From contig NZ_CP136420.1 of assembly GCF_045278715.1 (NCBI RefSeq), positions 1,116,001-1,180,000 of the forward strand: a DNA stretch of 64,000 nt. Direction: 5' to 3'. Positions within the stretch are counted from its first letter, which is position 1. Each line of letters opens with the position of its first letter. The translations under genes were made by a program, and so were the position numbers. This document shows, in pieces, positions 49,439-58,941 of this stretch. A model generated the notes under the pieces. The model was not told the origin of the DNA and did not search any database. It was given only the letters and a program-made list of their open reading frames with translations. Origin of the DNA: Neomoorella carbonis (lineage in GTDB: Bacteria > Bacillota > DSM-521 > Neomoorellales > Neomoorellaceae).

Positions 49439-50350
49439 ATGTTAGCTTCGGTCATTATTTGTGGATATTCAATGAATAGATTAAAAGATATCATTGCAGC
49501 AGTTGAATCTATTTATAACCAAACCTACCGCAATATAGAAGTTATCGTTTCAATAGATCACAATAAAGAATTGCTCCTTAAACTAAAGGAAATGCTTCCT
49601 GGGAAAGTTATATTTGCTTTTAACGATTTGAAACCTGGATTATCAGAAACAAGAAATGCGGGCATTAGAAAAGCCAAAGGAGATATCATAGCCTTTATCG
49701 ATGATGACGCGGTAGCAGATAGTAAATGGCTTGAAAATTTGATAATAAATTATAAAGATCCAAGTATAGTGGCTGTAGGGGGAAAACTTGTCCCTTTGTG
49801 GGAAAAAGGAAGGCCCTGGTGGTTTCCGGAAGAATTTGATTGGATTGTAGGGTGCACTTATAAAGGCTTTCCGGAAAAAAGAGGGGAAGTTCGCAATTTA
49901 ATTGGATGTAATATGTCCTTTAGAAAAAGCGTATTTGAAAAAGTTGGGTACTTTTCAGATCGTTTAGGACGATTGGGGAATAACGCTCTTGCTGGAGAAG
50001 AAACAGAACTATGCTTAAAAATAAAGGCATCCATACCTGAAGGAAAGATAATTTACGAACCGGAGGCTTTAGTATATCATAAAGTGCCTGTTTCGAGATG
50101 TCGACTTAATTATGTAATAAAACGCGCATATGGAGAAGGTTTGTCTAAGGGATGCTTTCCTAATAAAAGTTTAACTACAGAAAATAGTTATCTGAGGTTT
50201 CTCTTAACGACTTCTATGATTGGATACATAAAGGATTTTTTTCTTCTAAAAAGTCCGCTTCAAAATATAGGCAAACTTTCTTTAACAATGAGCGCTATTA
50301 TAGCTACCGGAATAGGATATGTTAAAGGAAAGCTATATTTATTAGATTGA
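49439..50350 (+). CDS. Family 2 glycosyltransferase
   Basis: 303 residues. GT-A features: SVIICGYSMNRLKDIIAAVESI at the start, GLSETRNAGIRKAKGDIIAF (~60-79), DDD metal motif in IAFIDDDAVAD (~77), GCNMSFRKSVFEKVG (~158) and EETELCLKI (~182). A weak hydrophobic segment lies near the C-terminus (~270-290). Likely adds one sugar of the repeat unit; the sugar cannot be read. AGAGGAG precedes ATG 49439. First gene of the AT-rich segment. Confidence 0.85.
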   Translation: MLASVIICGYSMNRLKDIIAAVESIYNQTYRNIEVIVSIDHNKELLLKLKEMLPGKVIFAFNDLKPGLSETRNAGIRKAKGDIIAFIDDDAVADSKWLENLIINYKDPSIVAVGGKLVPLWEKGRPWWFPEEFDWIVGCTYKGFPEKRGEVRNLIGCNMSFRKSVFEKVGYFSDRLGRLGNNALAGEETELCLKIKASIPEGKIIYEPEALVYHKVPVSRCRLNYVIKRAYGEGLSKGCFPNKSLTTENSYLRFLLTTSMIGYIKDFFLLKSPLQNIGKLSLTMSAIIATGIGYVKGKLYLLD

Positions 50351-50390
50351 ATATACTTATAGAACGATAAGGGGATTTTGGTGGTAATAA

Positions 50391-51482
50391 ATGCATATTT
50401 GTGAAGTAGTTCCTCGCTACGAACCATATGGTGGTGGCGTGGAAACCGTAGTTAAGCAAATCAGCGAGGAGTTAGTCAGGCAGGGACATAAAGTTGAAGT
50501 CTTAACCATAGATGCAGGGGGGAGTCTTCAAGAAGTAGACGAGTTAAATGGGGTTATCATCCGGAGATTTAAACCTACAGGACCTTATTGTTATTCCAAA
50601 CCTTTAATGAAGCATCTGAGCGAAAAAGCCTTGCAGTACGATGTAATTCATGCTCATAATTTACATACTTTCATCCCCCATATGGTAGTCCAGGCTACCA
50701 GGGATATAAAAGGTCCTAAACTAATAGTTATAGTTACGGGTCACTACCATGGAAAAGGCAAGACACCTTTATCAAGTATTTTTTTACGCCTTTATCGTCC
50801 TTTGATAAAAAGTTTCTTAAGGCAGGTAGACGGCATAACCTGTGTAAGCAATTTTGAGGCCGGATTGATAAAAAAGCATTTTGGCATACCAGATAGTAAA
50901 ATAGCAGTTATACCCAATGGAATAATACTTGAGGACATAAAAAAAGCCAAGCCTTTTCCTGTTTCAGGCCACCATTTACTGATAGTTAGCCGTCTGGAAA
51001 AATACAAGAATATACACCTGGCCATTAGGGCAATGCCCTACCTTCCAGAGGATTACCGGTTGATTATTATTGGCGAAGGTCCTTACCGGCCGTACCTTGA
51101 AAAGCTTGCAGCTAGTCTAAACCTTAAAGAAAGGGTTGTGTTTCTGGGTAGATTGCCAAATGAAGAAGTATATCGCTGGTATAAGACATGTGACCTTGTT
51201 ATAAACCTGTCAAATCTAGAAGCCTTCGGATTGAATGTAATAGAAGGCTTAGCCGCCGCTAAGCCCGTTCTTGTCAATAATAAAACAGCACTGGTTGAAT
51301 TATGCCAACTATTTGATGGAGTAACCTCGATTAATGCCTGTAACCTGAAGCCTGGGGAATTGGCCTGTTATATTATGCAGTGTATTACAGAGCAATCTAT
51401 CTCTAATGATTTAGAAGATTATAGATGGGAAGCTATAGCGCAGGGGTATTTAAGATATTATTATGAAGCAGGGAAGCATTGA
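50391..51482 (+). CDS. Family 4 glycosyltransferase
   Basis: 363-residue GT-B enzyme. The N-terminal Gly-rich loop PRYEPYGGGVETVVKQISEE (~8-27), IHAHNLHT, ITCVSNFEAGLIKKHFG, IAVIPNGI, then the donor-binding half LLIVSRLEKYKNIHLAIRAM, IIGEGPYR, VVFLGRLPNEEVYRWY and SNLEAFGLNVIEGLAAAKPV (the E..GLx.lEamA region, Glu-Ala-Phe-Gly-Leu). Cytoplasmic; acts on lipid-linked repeat unit. Overlaps the following frame start region by a few bases. Confidence 0.88.
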   Translation: MHICEVVPRYEPYGGGVETVVKQISEELVRQGHKVEVLTIDAGGSLQEVDELNGVIIRRFKPTGPYCYSKPLMKHLSEKALQYDVIHAHNLHTFIPHMVVQATRDIKGPKLIVIVTGHYHGKGKTPLSSIFLRLYRPLIKSFLRQVDGITCVSNFEAGLIKKHFGIPDSKIAVIPNGIILEDIKKAKPFPVSGHHLLIVSRLEKYKNIHLAIRAMPYLPEDYRLIIIGEGPYRPYLEKLAASLNLKERVVFLGRLPNEEVYRWYKTCDLVINLSNLEAFGLNVIEGLAAAKPVLVNNKTALVELCQLFDGVTSINACNLKPGELACYIMQCITEQSISNDLEDYRWEAIAQGYLRYYYEAGKH

Positions 51483-51493
51483 GGAGTAATAAA

Positions 51494-52642
51494 ATGAAAC
51501 AGAACTTAAGAATAGCGATGGTTTATAATGGTACATTTGAATATAGAACAGGAATACTCACGGTAATCGAAAATCTAACCAAACAATACCTCAAAGCAGG
51601 CCACCAGGTTTACAATATTGGATTTACCACCGGTAAGTCTCAAAAAGTAAGAGGATGGACCCTTATACCTGGAATGCCCCTTACGCTAGCGGGGGAATTA
51701 AAACTTGCTTTGACCGTTAAAAAATTGATAAAGGAAAAAGACATTGACATAGTTCATTTTCACGGCGGGCAATTATTGACTTTATTTAAGCGGCACAAGA
51801 TACCTTACATAGTGACAAACCATGGTCTATTATCAAAAATATATGCTGAAAATGCAGGCAATGATATAAAGAAATCCGTGTTTAATATTATAGGTAGGTA
51901 TTTATATAGGGGTGCCGACGTAGTTACTACTGTTAGTTCCGCGGTAAAAGATGATATAACTAATACATATAGAGTAGATCCCTCAAAGATTTTTGTCATT
52001 CCCAATGGTATTGATGATTTCTGGCTCAATGACTTGCCGCCAGGTAAAATTAATGAAACTCGACAGAAACTGGGATTAGCTGATAAGGGTCCGATACTGT
52101 TTTTCCTTAGACCCGCCGAAAAAAGAAAGGGGTTACACTTTTTACTTAAGTCTTTGGGTGAAATTAGAGGCGAATTTCCGGATATACGCTTATTAGTGGC
52201 GGGGCAGATAAGCGATTCTGATTACACCCAGGAGATAAGGCAGTTAGTTACTGAACTTCATCTGGATGAAAACGTGATTTTTTTGGGTAATGTTCCTCAA
52301 AAAGACTTACCAGTCTTTTATAAAATGGCATATTTAACTGTTGTTCCTTCAACATATGAAGCTTTTCCAATGGTAATTTTAGAAAGTTATGCTTGTGGCA
52401 CTCCAGTGGTAGCCTTTGATGCAGGAGGTGTACGAGATATCATTGAAGATGGCATTGATGGCTGGATAATACAGTGGGGGGATAGCGAAGGACTTACAAG
52501 GATAGTATTTGACTTACTTAGTAAGCCGGATATGCTAAAAGAGATGGGGAAAAGAGGTAAGGAAAAGGTTAAAGGTCAATATAGATGGTCTTCTATTGCA
52601 GAAAGTTATATAAAGGTGTACAAATTGGTCGGGAATGCTTGA
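51494..52642 (+). CDS. Family 4 glycosyltransferase
   Basis: 382 residues. Seen: RIAMVYNGTFEYRTGILTVI at the start, DIVHFHGGQLL, TVSSAVKDDI, FVIPNGIDDFW, LFFLRPAEKRKGLHFLLKSL, VIFLGNVPQKDLPVFYKMA, and VPSTYEAFPMVILESYACGT (nucleotide-sugar contacts). ATG 51494 after GAGGAGTAATAAA is preferred to TTG 51479, which overlaps the preceding gene. Confidence 0.88.
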   Translation: MKQNLRIAMVYNGTFEYRTGILTVIENLTKQYLKAGHQVYNIGFTTGKSQKVRGWTLIPGMPLTLAGELKLALTVKKLIKEKDIDIVHFHGGQLLTLFKRHKIPYIVTNHGLLSKIYAENAGNDIKKSVFNIIGRYLYRGADVVTTVSSAVKDDITNTYRVDPSKIFVIPNGIDDFWLNDLPPGKINETRQKLGLADKGPILFFLRPAEKRKGLHFLLKSLGEIRGEFPDIRLLVAGQISDSDYTQEIRQLVTELHLDENVIFLGNVPQKDLPVFYKMAYLTVVPSTYEAFPMVILESYACGTPVVAFDAGGVRDIIEDGIDGWIIQWGDSEGLTRIVFDLLSKPDMLKEMGKRGKEKVKGQYRWSSIAESYIKVYKLVGNA

Positions 52643-52750
52643 ACTTAGTACGCAAAGACAAATATAGATATATTGAGAAAAACCAAAAAGTCATATTTCA
52701 CAATTATATAGATAAATCATATTGCGCATAGGAGGAAATATTGTTAAAGG

Positions 52751-54349
52751 ATGGCAAAACAACTTAGGCATATAATTGCAACGATAATTCTATTGTTATT
52801 GATGTACCTAATCTTATCTCAAACTCTATATAATAATTTACCATCAACATTTTCTCGCCTCTTTATCTTTGTTATTCTTGGTTTAATAGTATTCTCCTTA
52901 TATTTATCTACGGAGTTGACGCTTATAATTATACCATTTTTAAATTATTTTTATAATCAATATTTACTTTCTATACCCTTTTCAACAAATATATCTGAAA
53001 CAGCTTCATTAGCCCAACAATATGAAGTTGGTAGGATTTTCTATTCTAATGCCCATTCGTATTTTTTTTCTTCGCCATATTTAATTTATATGGTGCATAA
53101 ATTAACCGGTTTGAATTATATTAATAGTAAAGATGCCCTTGTCTTTCTAGTTCTTGTATTTATTAGTTGTATGGGCATATATTTCTATAGAACCCTGCAA
53201 GGAAATGATAAAATTTTTGTAAAAATAGCTTCTGCGACTTTAATTTCATTTTCTTTTACAATTAGCCCCAGTTTAGGATATAGAGAAATGGGGACCTTTT
53301 TATTTTTATTAGCTATGATATATTGGTTGAAACATTATAATAAAGGTATAAAAGATATACTATGTTTTATAATTTTAGTTGCAGGAGCTTCTATTGGATC
53401 ATCTATGTCATGTATACTTGCTATTTTTATTTTTGGTATTATTACCATATTAAATAGAAAAGCAAATCCATATTTAATAATCTCTTCGTCTTGGATGATT
53501 TATGCTGGGTATTTATATTTAATGTATCTAAAAAGCTATATATATTCTGCATGGAGTGGTATTTATGATTTTGTAAAATCACTTTTAAAATTTCATTTTG
53601 AGGAAAGAGTTATTCCATTTGCACGAACTACTGTTTGGCTACCTATTGATACGTTCTTTTTAAGTATAAGTTATATTGCCACTATAATTTTAGTTATTTT
53701 ATGTCTATATTGCTATATAAAATCTATACAAAAAAACAAAAACCTAAACCCAATTTCAATGGCGGTGTTTCTGACTTCAATATTTTTGTTATTAATTGGA
53801 ACTGGCACTTATATAGGTGCCTCTGTAATGCCAGAAAAAACTTTTTCTGATATAAGAACTATTGCTATCAGTTTTCTATTTATAATTCTGCCATTATTAT
53901 TTATAGCAATTATTTCAGAAATTAGAGGTAAATTAATATATATTTTTATTATAATTCTTTTGATAGCTAGTAGTCGTTCTTTGTTTGTTGTTTATCCAAA
54001 ATCGGCGCAAGATCCCATAAATGTATTAGAAGATATTAGGGTATCTGATGAAAACACTGTTCGAGTTGTTGATTTTATTAAAACTAAAGTATCACCTGAC
54101 AAGCAAATATATAGTGATTATAAAATAGGATTATTTTTAGGAGCATTATTATCTACATCAAAATTATGTATATACTATTCATATCCATATGGAAGTATTA
54201 TAGCTTATAATAAAATGGGCCGTCAATTCGAGTCTCTTTATATTAAAAAAGATATATATAATAGATTAGATTATATTGCAGATAGATCTAATGTTTTTTA
54301 TGATAATGGCTTGGATGTTATTTTACAATATTCTTTTATAACAACTTAA
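52751..54349 (+). CDS. Large multi-pass membrane protein, unknown; possible polysaccharide polymerase or GT-C-like
   Basis: 532 residues, very AT-rich, with about 12 hydrophobic segments and a soluble C-terminal domain (~425-532). No conserved motif recognised. In a locus that has glycosyltransferases, a flippase and sugar dehydrogenase but no obvious Wzy, it is the best candidate for the polymerase, or a GT-C enzyme using a lipid-linked donor. AGGAGG (52730-52735) is 15 nt from ATG 52751 but 5 nt from TTG 52741, which opens an 8-codon frame overlapping the start, so initiation may be coupled to a tiny upstream frame. Confidence 0.6.
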   Translation: MAKQLRHIIATIILLLLMYLILSQTLYNNLPSTFSRLFIFVILGLIVFSLYLSTELTLIIIPFLNYFYNQYLLSIPFSTNISETASLAQQYEVGRIFYSNAHSYFFSSPYLIYMVHKLTGLNYINSKDALVFLVLVFISCMGIYFYRTLQGNDKIFVKIASATLISFSFTISPSLGYREMGTFLFLLAMIYWLKHYNKGIKDILCFIILVAGASIGSSMSCILAIFIFGIITILNRKANPYLIISSSWMIYAGYLYLMYLKSYIYSAWSGIYDFVKSLLKFHFEERVIPFARTTVWLPIDTFFLSISYIATIILVILCLYCYIKSIQKNKNLNPISMAVFLTSIFLLLIGTGTYIGASVMPEKTFSDIRTIAISFLFIILPLLFIAIISEIRGKLIYIFIIILLIASSRSLFVVYPKSAQDPINVLEDIRVSDENTVRVVDFIKTKVSPDKQIYSDYKIGLFLGALLSTSKLCIYYSYPYGSIIAYNKMGRQFESLYIKKDIYNRLDYIADRSNVFYDNGLDVILQYSFITT

Positions 54350-54382
54350 GGTATCCAAAAAAGAACTTTGAGGGGAGATATA

Positions 54383-56227
54383 ATGAAAACTCAAGTAAAC
54401 GCAATGCATTATTTTAATATCGACTATGATACGAAAGAGCGATTTTTATCATATTATCAGCAAATTAATTTAATATTATCGATGGGATGTAAAAAAATAC
54501 TTGAAATAGGCATTGGGAATTCATTTGTCGCTAATTATTTAAAATCTAGACATATAGATATAACTACACTTGATATTGATCCCGCTTTAAATCCTGATTA
54601 TGTTGGTTCCGTAGTTTCTTTACCTTTTGATGATAATTCATATGAGCTTGTAGCTTGTTTCGAGGTATTAGAACATTTGCCATTTAATGATTTTCCAAAA
54701 GCATTATCTGAAATGAAACGTGTAACATCTAAATTTATTGTTATATCTATCCCGAACGCTTCACCTTGTATAAGATTTCAATTGGACATTCCACGGTTAA
54801 TATCTAGTGAAATATTAATCCCTATACCTTATCCTCATAAAATACATAAATTTGACGGCCAACATTACTGGGAAATGAATAAAAGAGGTTATAGCTATCG
54901 GTTAATAAAAGGATATTTTAAAGAAATGGGGTTAAAGGTATTAAAGACTTTTCGGCTATATAATAATCCTTACCATCATTTTTTTATCCTCGAGAAAAAA
55001 GGCCGTGAGGAGATAGATAAGAAGATAGCTATAATCACCTCTTCGCCAGGAAATACCATTGGTGGAGGTCAAATCTCTGCGTACTTGCTTTCAAAATGGT
55101 TATCAAAAAAAGGACTAAGACATATTGTTTTTACATGCGAGAAAGATTTTGAAAGTAGATGGGGGAATGAAAGTAATATTATAAAATATAGGCTTAAACA
55201 ATACCAGCAATATGGTCAACCTATTACGATAGCGGGACTGATTGCCCGCCAGCTTATAATGTTAGGAAAAAAGGGTATAAATATCTTCCATGTATATAAC
55301 ATCGGCTCTATGGGAGGAGCTGGATTATATAAATTAATTGGTGGAAAATGTAAGGTAATAGCCACTTTAAATAGTTATCTTGGCATATGTCCTATTGCTA
55401 CATATTCATGTAATGGTAATATTAAATGCTCTTGGATGGCGAGATATCGCTGCTTAACTTCAAAGAAGCCGATGCTTTATAAATTACTGGGGTTACCATA
55501 TTCAATAGCTTTTCCAGTTGCGGTTAAATTGATGAAGCGCCTTGACGGATATATAGCAATTAGTGAAGCCGTAAAAAAAATTTATGTAGATCATGGTTAT
55601 AAAAGCGACAGAATCAGGGTTATTCCTAATTTCCCAGAACATCATTTTCAATCTTTTAATCACAATGGACCTGCCGATAGGCCTTTTAATGTGCTGTATG
55701 TAGGGCAATTGGCTGATAATAAAGGGGTGCAAATTTTACTTAAAGCATTTATAAAAATGGTCCAGCAAAGACCCGACGTTAAGCTAACGATAGTAGGGGA
55801 TGGACCATTACGACCTGTATTAGAGAATTTAATATTAGGGACAGGAATAGAAAACAAGGTATTATTTACAGGGAGGGTATCCCATTCCCAAGTAATGGAT
55901 TTTTATAGACAGGCCCATGTTTTCGTTCATCCAGGCCTTTGGCATGAGCCTTTTGGGAGAACTCTGTTAGAAGCAATGAGCGTGGGATTACCATGTGTTG
56001 TTTCTGATGTTGGCGCGCCGCCGGAAATAGTTGGAGACGCCGGATTGGTTTTCCCCGCAGGGGATGAAAATGCCTTAGCTGACTTATTAATCCGTTTATA
56101 TGATAATCCGGAATTAAGGTTAAAACTAAGTTCTAACTGCGAGGTTAGGTTGAAAAATTATGATCCGGAAAAAATTGTTAACCAGATAATTGAATTCTAT
56201 GAGGATGTTCTAAATGATCGTATTTAA
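54383..56227 (+). CDS. Fusion: SAM-dependent methyltransferase + family 4 glycosyltransferase
   Basis: 614 residues. Residues ~1-205 are a class I methyltransferase: KKILEIGIGNSFVANYLKS (motif I), TTLDIDPA (acidic motif II), LPFDDNSYELVACFEVLEHL (motif IV region). Residues ~215-614 are a GT-B enzyme: AIITSSPGNTIGGGQISAYL, YIAISEAVKKIYVDHG, IRVIPNFPEHHF, VLYVGQLADNKGVQILLKAF, HVFVHPGLWHEPFGRTLLEA. ATG 54383 with GAGGGGAGAT upstream. No frame break at the join. It likely methylates and extends, or caps, the glycan chain. Confidence 0.85.
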   Translation: MKTQVNAMHYFNIDYDTKERFLSYYQQINLILSMGCKKILEIGIGNSFVANYLKSRHIDITTLDIDPALNPDYVGSVVSLPFDDNSYELVACFEVLEHLPFNDFPKALSEMKRVTSKFIVISIPNASPCIRFQLDIPRLISSEILIPIPYPHKIHKFDGQHYWEMNKRGYSYRLIKGYFKEMGLKVLKTFRLYNNPYHHFFILEKKGREEIDKKIAIITSSPGNTIGGGQISAYLLSKWLSKKGLRHIVFTCEKDFESRWGNESNIIKYRLKQYQQYGQPITIAGLIARQLIMLGKKGINIFHVYNIGSMGGAGLYKLIGGKCKVIATLNSYLGICPIATYSCNGNIKCSWMARYRCLTSKKPMLYKLLGLPYSIAFPVAVKLMKRLDGYIAISEAVKKIYVDHGYKSDRIRVIPNFPEHHFQSFNHNGPADRPFNVLYVGQLADNKGVQILLKAFIKMVQQRPDVKLTIVGDGPLRPVLENLILGTGIENKVLFTGRVSHSQVMDFYRQAHVFVHPGLWHEPFGRTLLEAMSVGLPCVVSDVGAPPEIVGDAGLVFPAGDENALADLLIRLYDNPELRLKLSSNCEVRLKNYDPEKIVNQIIEFYEDVLNDRI

Positions 56228-56259
56228 AAGGCTAAGTTTTAAGAGAATGGGGTGGTGAA

Positions 56260-57576
56260 ATGCAAATTTTAATAGTTGGTTTAGGATATGTCGGATCGGT
56301 TGCTGCCGCCGGTTTGGCTTGTGCTGGACATGAAGTTATCGGAACGGAGATTGATAGGGAAAAATTAGAAGGATATATTAATGGCACCTTACCTATTTAT
56401 GAGCCAGGGTTGGATGAGCTTATTAAACAGGGGGTTTCTGAAAAAAGGTTGAAGTTTCGACATATCTCGGAGATAGAGCGTATATATGCGCCAGTTGTCA
56501 TGATCTGTGTGGGTACCCCCTCCCGGCCTGATGGTGCAGCCGATATTTCTCAGGTGAAAAAAGTAATTTCATGGGTGCGGGAGCGTGTAACAGCGCCAAC
56601 AACCCTGGTTATGAAAAGTACGGTGCCACCCGGTACAGGGAAGAAATTGATATCAGATTATTTAGGCGAATCTACGGGGAAGATTTCTTATGTTTCTAAT
56701 CCTGAATTTCTGAGAGAGGGACAGGCCGTCAAAGATTGGTTCAACCCGGATCGTATTGTACTTGGTGGCTATGATAATAAGGCGATTGAATTAGTAAAGA
56801 GCCTTTACGATAATATTGACGCTCCATTTGTTATCACGGATGTTACCAGCGCAGAGTTAATCAAATATGCAGCCAATGCCTTTTTGGCTACCAGGGTTAG
56901 TTTCATAAATGAAATAGCTAATCTCTGTGATTATTTAGATGCGGACATTCAGGATGTGGCCCAAGGTATTGGGCTAGACCCGCGGATTGGTTCCAGTTTT
57001 CTAAAGGCAGGTATAGGCTATGGGGGATCTTGTTTTCCTAAGGACGTTAGGGCGCTGGATTTTCTTGCGATGGTTAACGGTCACGAGTTTGAATTATTGA
57101 GGTCGGTTATTAACGTCAACAATAAGCAGCCTGTGCTTGCTGTTCAAAAACTGCGTAGAGAGTTGGGATCTTTAAACAATAAACGTATATCTTTGCTGGG
57201 TTTGGCCTTTAAACCAGGAACTGATGATCTCCGGGAGGCTCCTGCTCTTAAAATTATCAGGCTTTTGCAGGATGAAGGTGCGCGAGTTCAGGCATATGAT
57301 CCCGTAGCCAATAAAAAAGCCGCAGTTAGTTTGGGATTAGATGAAGGAATTACTTTTTGCAGTACGATCTGGGATGCCCTCCATGGGGCAGAAGCAGCGA
57401 TTATAGCAACGGAGTGGGAGGAATTTATTGAGCTTGATTGGGAGAAAGCAAAAGAAAAAATGGTAGAACCCTATTTAATTTTGGATGGCCGTAATTGCTT
57501 ATCTCCACATGTTATGCTGGAGCTTGGCTTTAAATATTTAGGCATGGGGCGTAGAGCCAAGCTCAAGAATTTTTAA
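56260..57576 (+). CDS. UDP-glucose 6-dehydrogenase family nucleotide-sugar dehydrogenase
   Basis: 438 residues; oxidises a nucleotide sugar twice to the uronic acid with NAD. Seen: VGLGYVGSVAAAGLACAGHE (residues 5-24), CVGTPSRPDG, MKSTVPPGTG, VSNPEFLREGQAVKDW, SAELIKYAANAFLATRVSF, catalytic Cys in GIGYGGSCFPKDVRALD (~256-272), and the C-terminal GLAFKPGTDDLREAPAL. Closer by eye to UDP-glucose than GDP-mannose dehydrogenases, but the latter cannot be excluded beside manC/manB. ATG 56260 after GGGGTGG. Confidence 0.88.
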   Translation: MQILIVGLGYVGSVAAAGLACAGHEVIGTEIDREKLEGYINGTLPIYEPGLDELIKQGVSEKRLKFRHISEIERIYAPVVMICVGTPSRPDGAADISQVKKVISWVRERVTAPTTLVMKSTVPPGTGKKLISDYLGESTGKISYVSNPEFLREGQAVKDWFNPDRIVLGGYDNKAIELVKSLYDNIDAPFVITDVTSAELIKYAANAFLATRVSFINEIANLCDYLDADIQDVAQGIGLDPRIGSSFLKAGIGYGGSCFPKDVRALDFLAMVNGHEFELLRSVINVNNKQPVLAVQKLRRELGSLNNKRISLLGLAFKPGTDDLREAPALKIIRLLQDEGARVQAYDPVANKKAAVSLGLDEGITFCSTIWDALHGAEAAIIATEWEEFIELDWEKAKEKMVEPYLILDGRNCLSPHVMLELGFKYLGMGRRAKLKNF

Positions 57577-57606
57577 GTAAGCGTTTTTAATAATCTCTAG
57601 AGGAAG

Positions 57607-58941
57607 ATGATGTTCTTTGTGAAATATTTGGGCGAAGCGCGATTATCTACGCTAACGGATTTATTTTTTGCATATATAACCAGGGCCTGGCACTCTTCCC
57701 TTTTTAGCAATGCCTTTTACTTGATGCTCAATACTGTAACTACTTCTTTGCTGGGTTTTGTATTCTGGAACATCATGGCCAGGTTTTTTACCCCGGCAGA
57801 GGTAGGTATAGGTTCGGCCCTTATCGCTGCCTCTGGATTGATTGGCTCCCTGGCTAACCTGGGCCTGGGTGTGGGCCTGGTTCGCTTTATCCCCCAGGTT
57901 AAGGATAAAGCCGGCAGCCTGATAAATACTTCTTTTACCTTAATCGGGTGTGTAACCCTTGGGGGCTCCCTTGTTTATTTAATCGGGTTGGGGCACTGGT
58001 CGCCTGCTCTGAGTTTTGTCGGGAAGAGCATTTGGCTCGCGGGATGTTTTGTTGTTTTTTCTACTGCCACCGCCTTATCTTCCCTTATTGATCAATCTCT
58101 CATTGCGGGGCGGGCGGCCGGCTATGTGTTCTGGAAAAATACTCTTGCCTGCTTGCTTAAACTACCCTTGCCAGTATTTGCCTTTGCCTTCCTGGCCGGG
58201 TTTGGCATCTTTACCGGTACGGGCGTCGCGGTGCTGGCGGGAAACATCCTGGCCTGGTATTTCTTTTTACCTTCTATTTATAAAGGTTACCGCCCCGGTC
58301 CAGCATGGGATAAGGAGCTATTAGCTCAGGTACTGCCGTATTCATCCGCCAATTACCTGGCCAATTTGTTAAACGGCGCTCCTTCTTTTATCTACCCCCT
58401 CATGGTGCTCAATACTCTGGGGCCGGAAAACAGCGCCTATTTTTATATCGCCTGGATGATGAACGGGGTTCTGTCAGTCATTCCCTCGGGCCTGGCTTCT
58501 TCCCTATTTGCTGAGGGTTCCCACGATCAGCGGCGGGTGGGACGGGATGGCCGGCGCGCCCTGGGCATTGCCCTTTTGCTGTCAGTACCCGCGGTTATTG
58601 CCATGATTCTCCTTAGCAGGTGGTTTTTACACTTTTTTGGCCCCGGATACGCGGAAAAAGGGACCGGGGTGATAAGATTTTTAGCCCTGGCGGTTATCCC
58701 CCAGTGCGTGAACCAGCTTTATATCACCGTCAACCAGGTAAAGAAACGGGTGTTTTTGATCATTTGCCAGACTGGTTGCCTGGCCGTCCTGGCCCTGGGT
58801 TTAGGCGATTTAATGTTAGAGATATTCGGCTTAAACGGCATCGGCATAGCCTACTTCCTGGCCCATTTAGTGGTGGCTTTAGTGGTCGCCGGGCCGTTGT
58901 GGCGGACTTTGCATGAAGGTAGTAGGGGGAATGTGGCATAG
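57607..58941 (+). CDS. Oligosaccharide flippase (Wzx/MATE-like)
   Basis: 444 residues, about 12-14 membrane helices; begins with the family pattern NAFYLMLNTVTTSLLGFVFW then MARFFTPAEVGIGSALIAAS and GLGVGLVRFIPQ. Moves lipid-linked repeat units to the outer face. The first ~25 codons are AT-rich, the rest GC-rich as in native genes, so the right edge of the imported segment may lie inside its 5' end. ATGs at 57607 and 57610 are both possible; GAGGAAG is just upstream. Confidence 0.86.
   Translation: MMFFVKYLGEARLSTLTDLFFAYITRAWHSSLFSNAFYLMLNTVTTSLLGFVFWNIMARFFTPAEVGIGSALIAASGLIGSLANLGLGVGLVRFIPQVKDKAGSLINTSFTLIGCVTLGGSLVYLIGLGHWSPALSFVGKSIWLAGCFVVFSTATALSSLIDQSLIAGRAAGYVFWKNTLACLLKLPLPVFAFAFLAGFGIFTGTGVAVLAGNILAWYFFLPSIYKGYRPGPAWDKELLAQVLPYSSANYLANLLNGAPSFIYPLMVLNTLGPENSAYFYIAWMMNGVLSVIPSGLASSLFAEGSHDQRRVGRDGRRALGIALLLSVPAVIAMILLSRWFLHFFGPGYAEKGTGVIRFLALAVIPQCVNQLYITVNQVKKRVFLIICQTGCLAVLALGLGDLMLEIFGLNGIGIAYFLAHLVVALVVAGPLWRTLHEGSRGNVA

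Larger units (their letters stand above)
49425..57690. other. AT-rich imported polysaccharide segment
   Basis: From about 49425 to the first codons of the flippase gene, third codon positions switch from mostly G/C to mostly A/T (Ile ATA, Lys AAA, Leu TTA), most extreme at 52643-55000. It carries only surface-polysaccharide functions. The left edge coincides with a truncated native glycosyltransferase. No integrase, IS or flanking repeats were seen, so homologous replacement of the variable centre of the locus is the simplest explanation. Confidence 0.7.
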
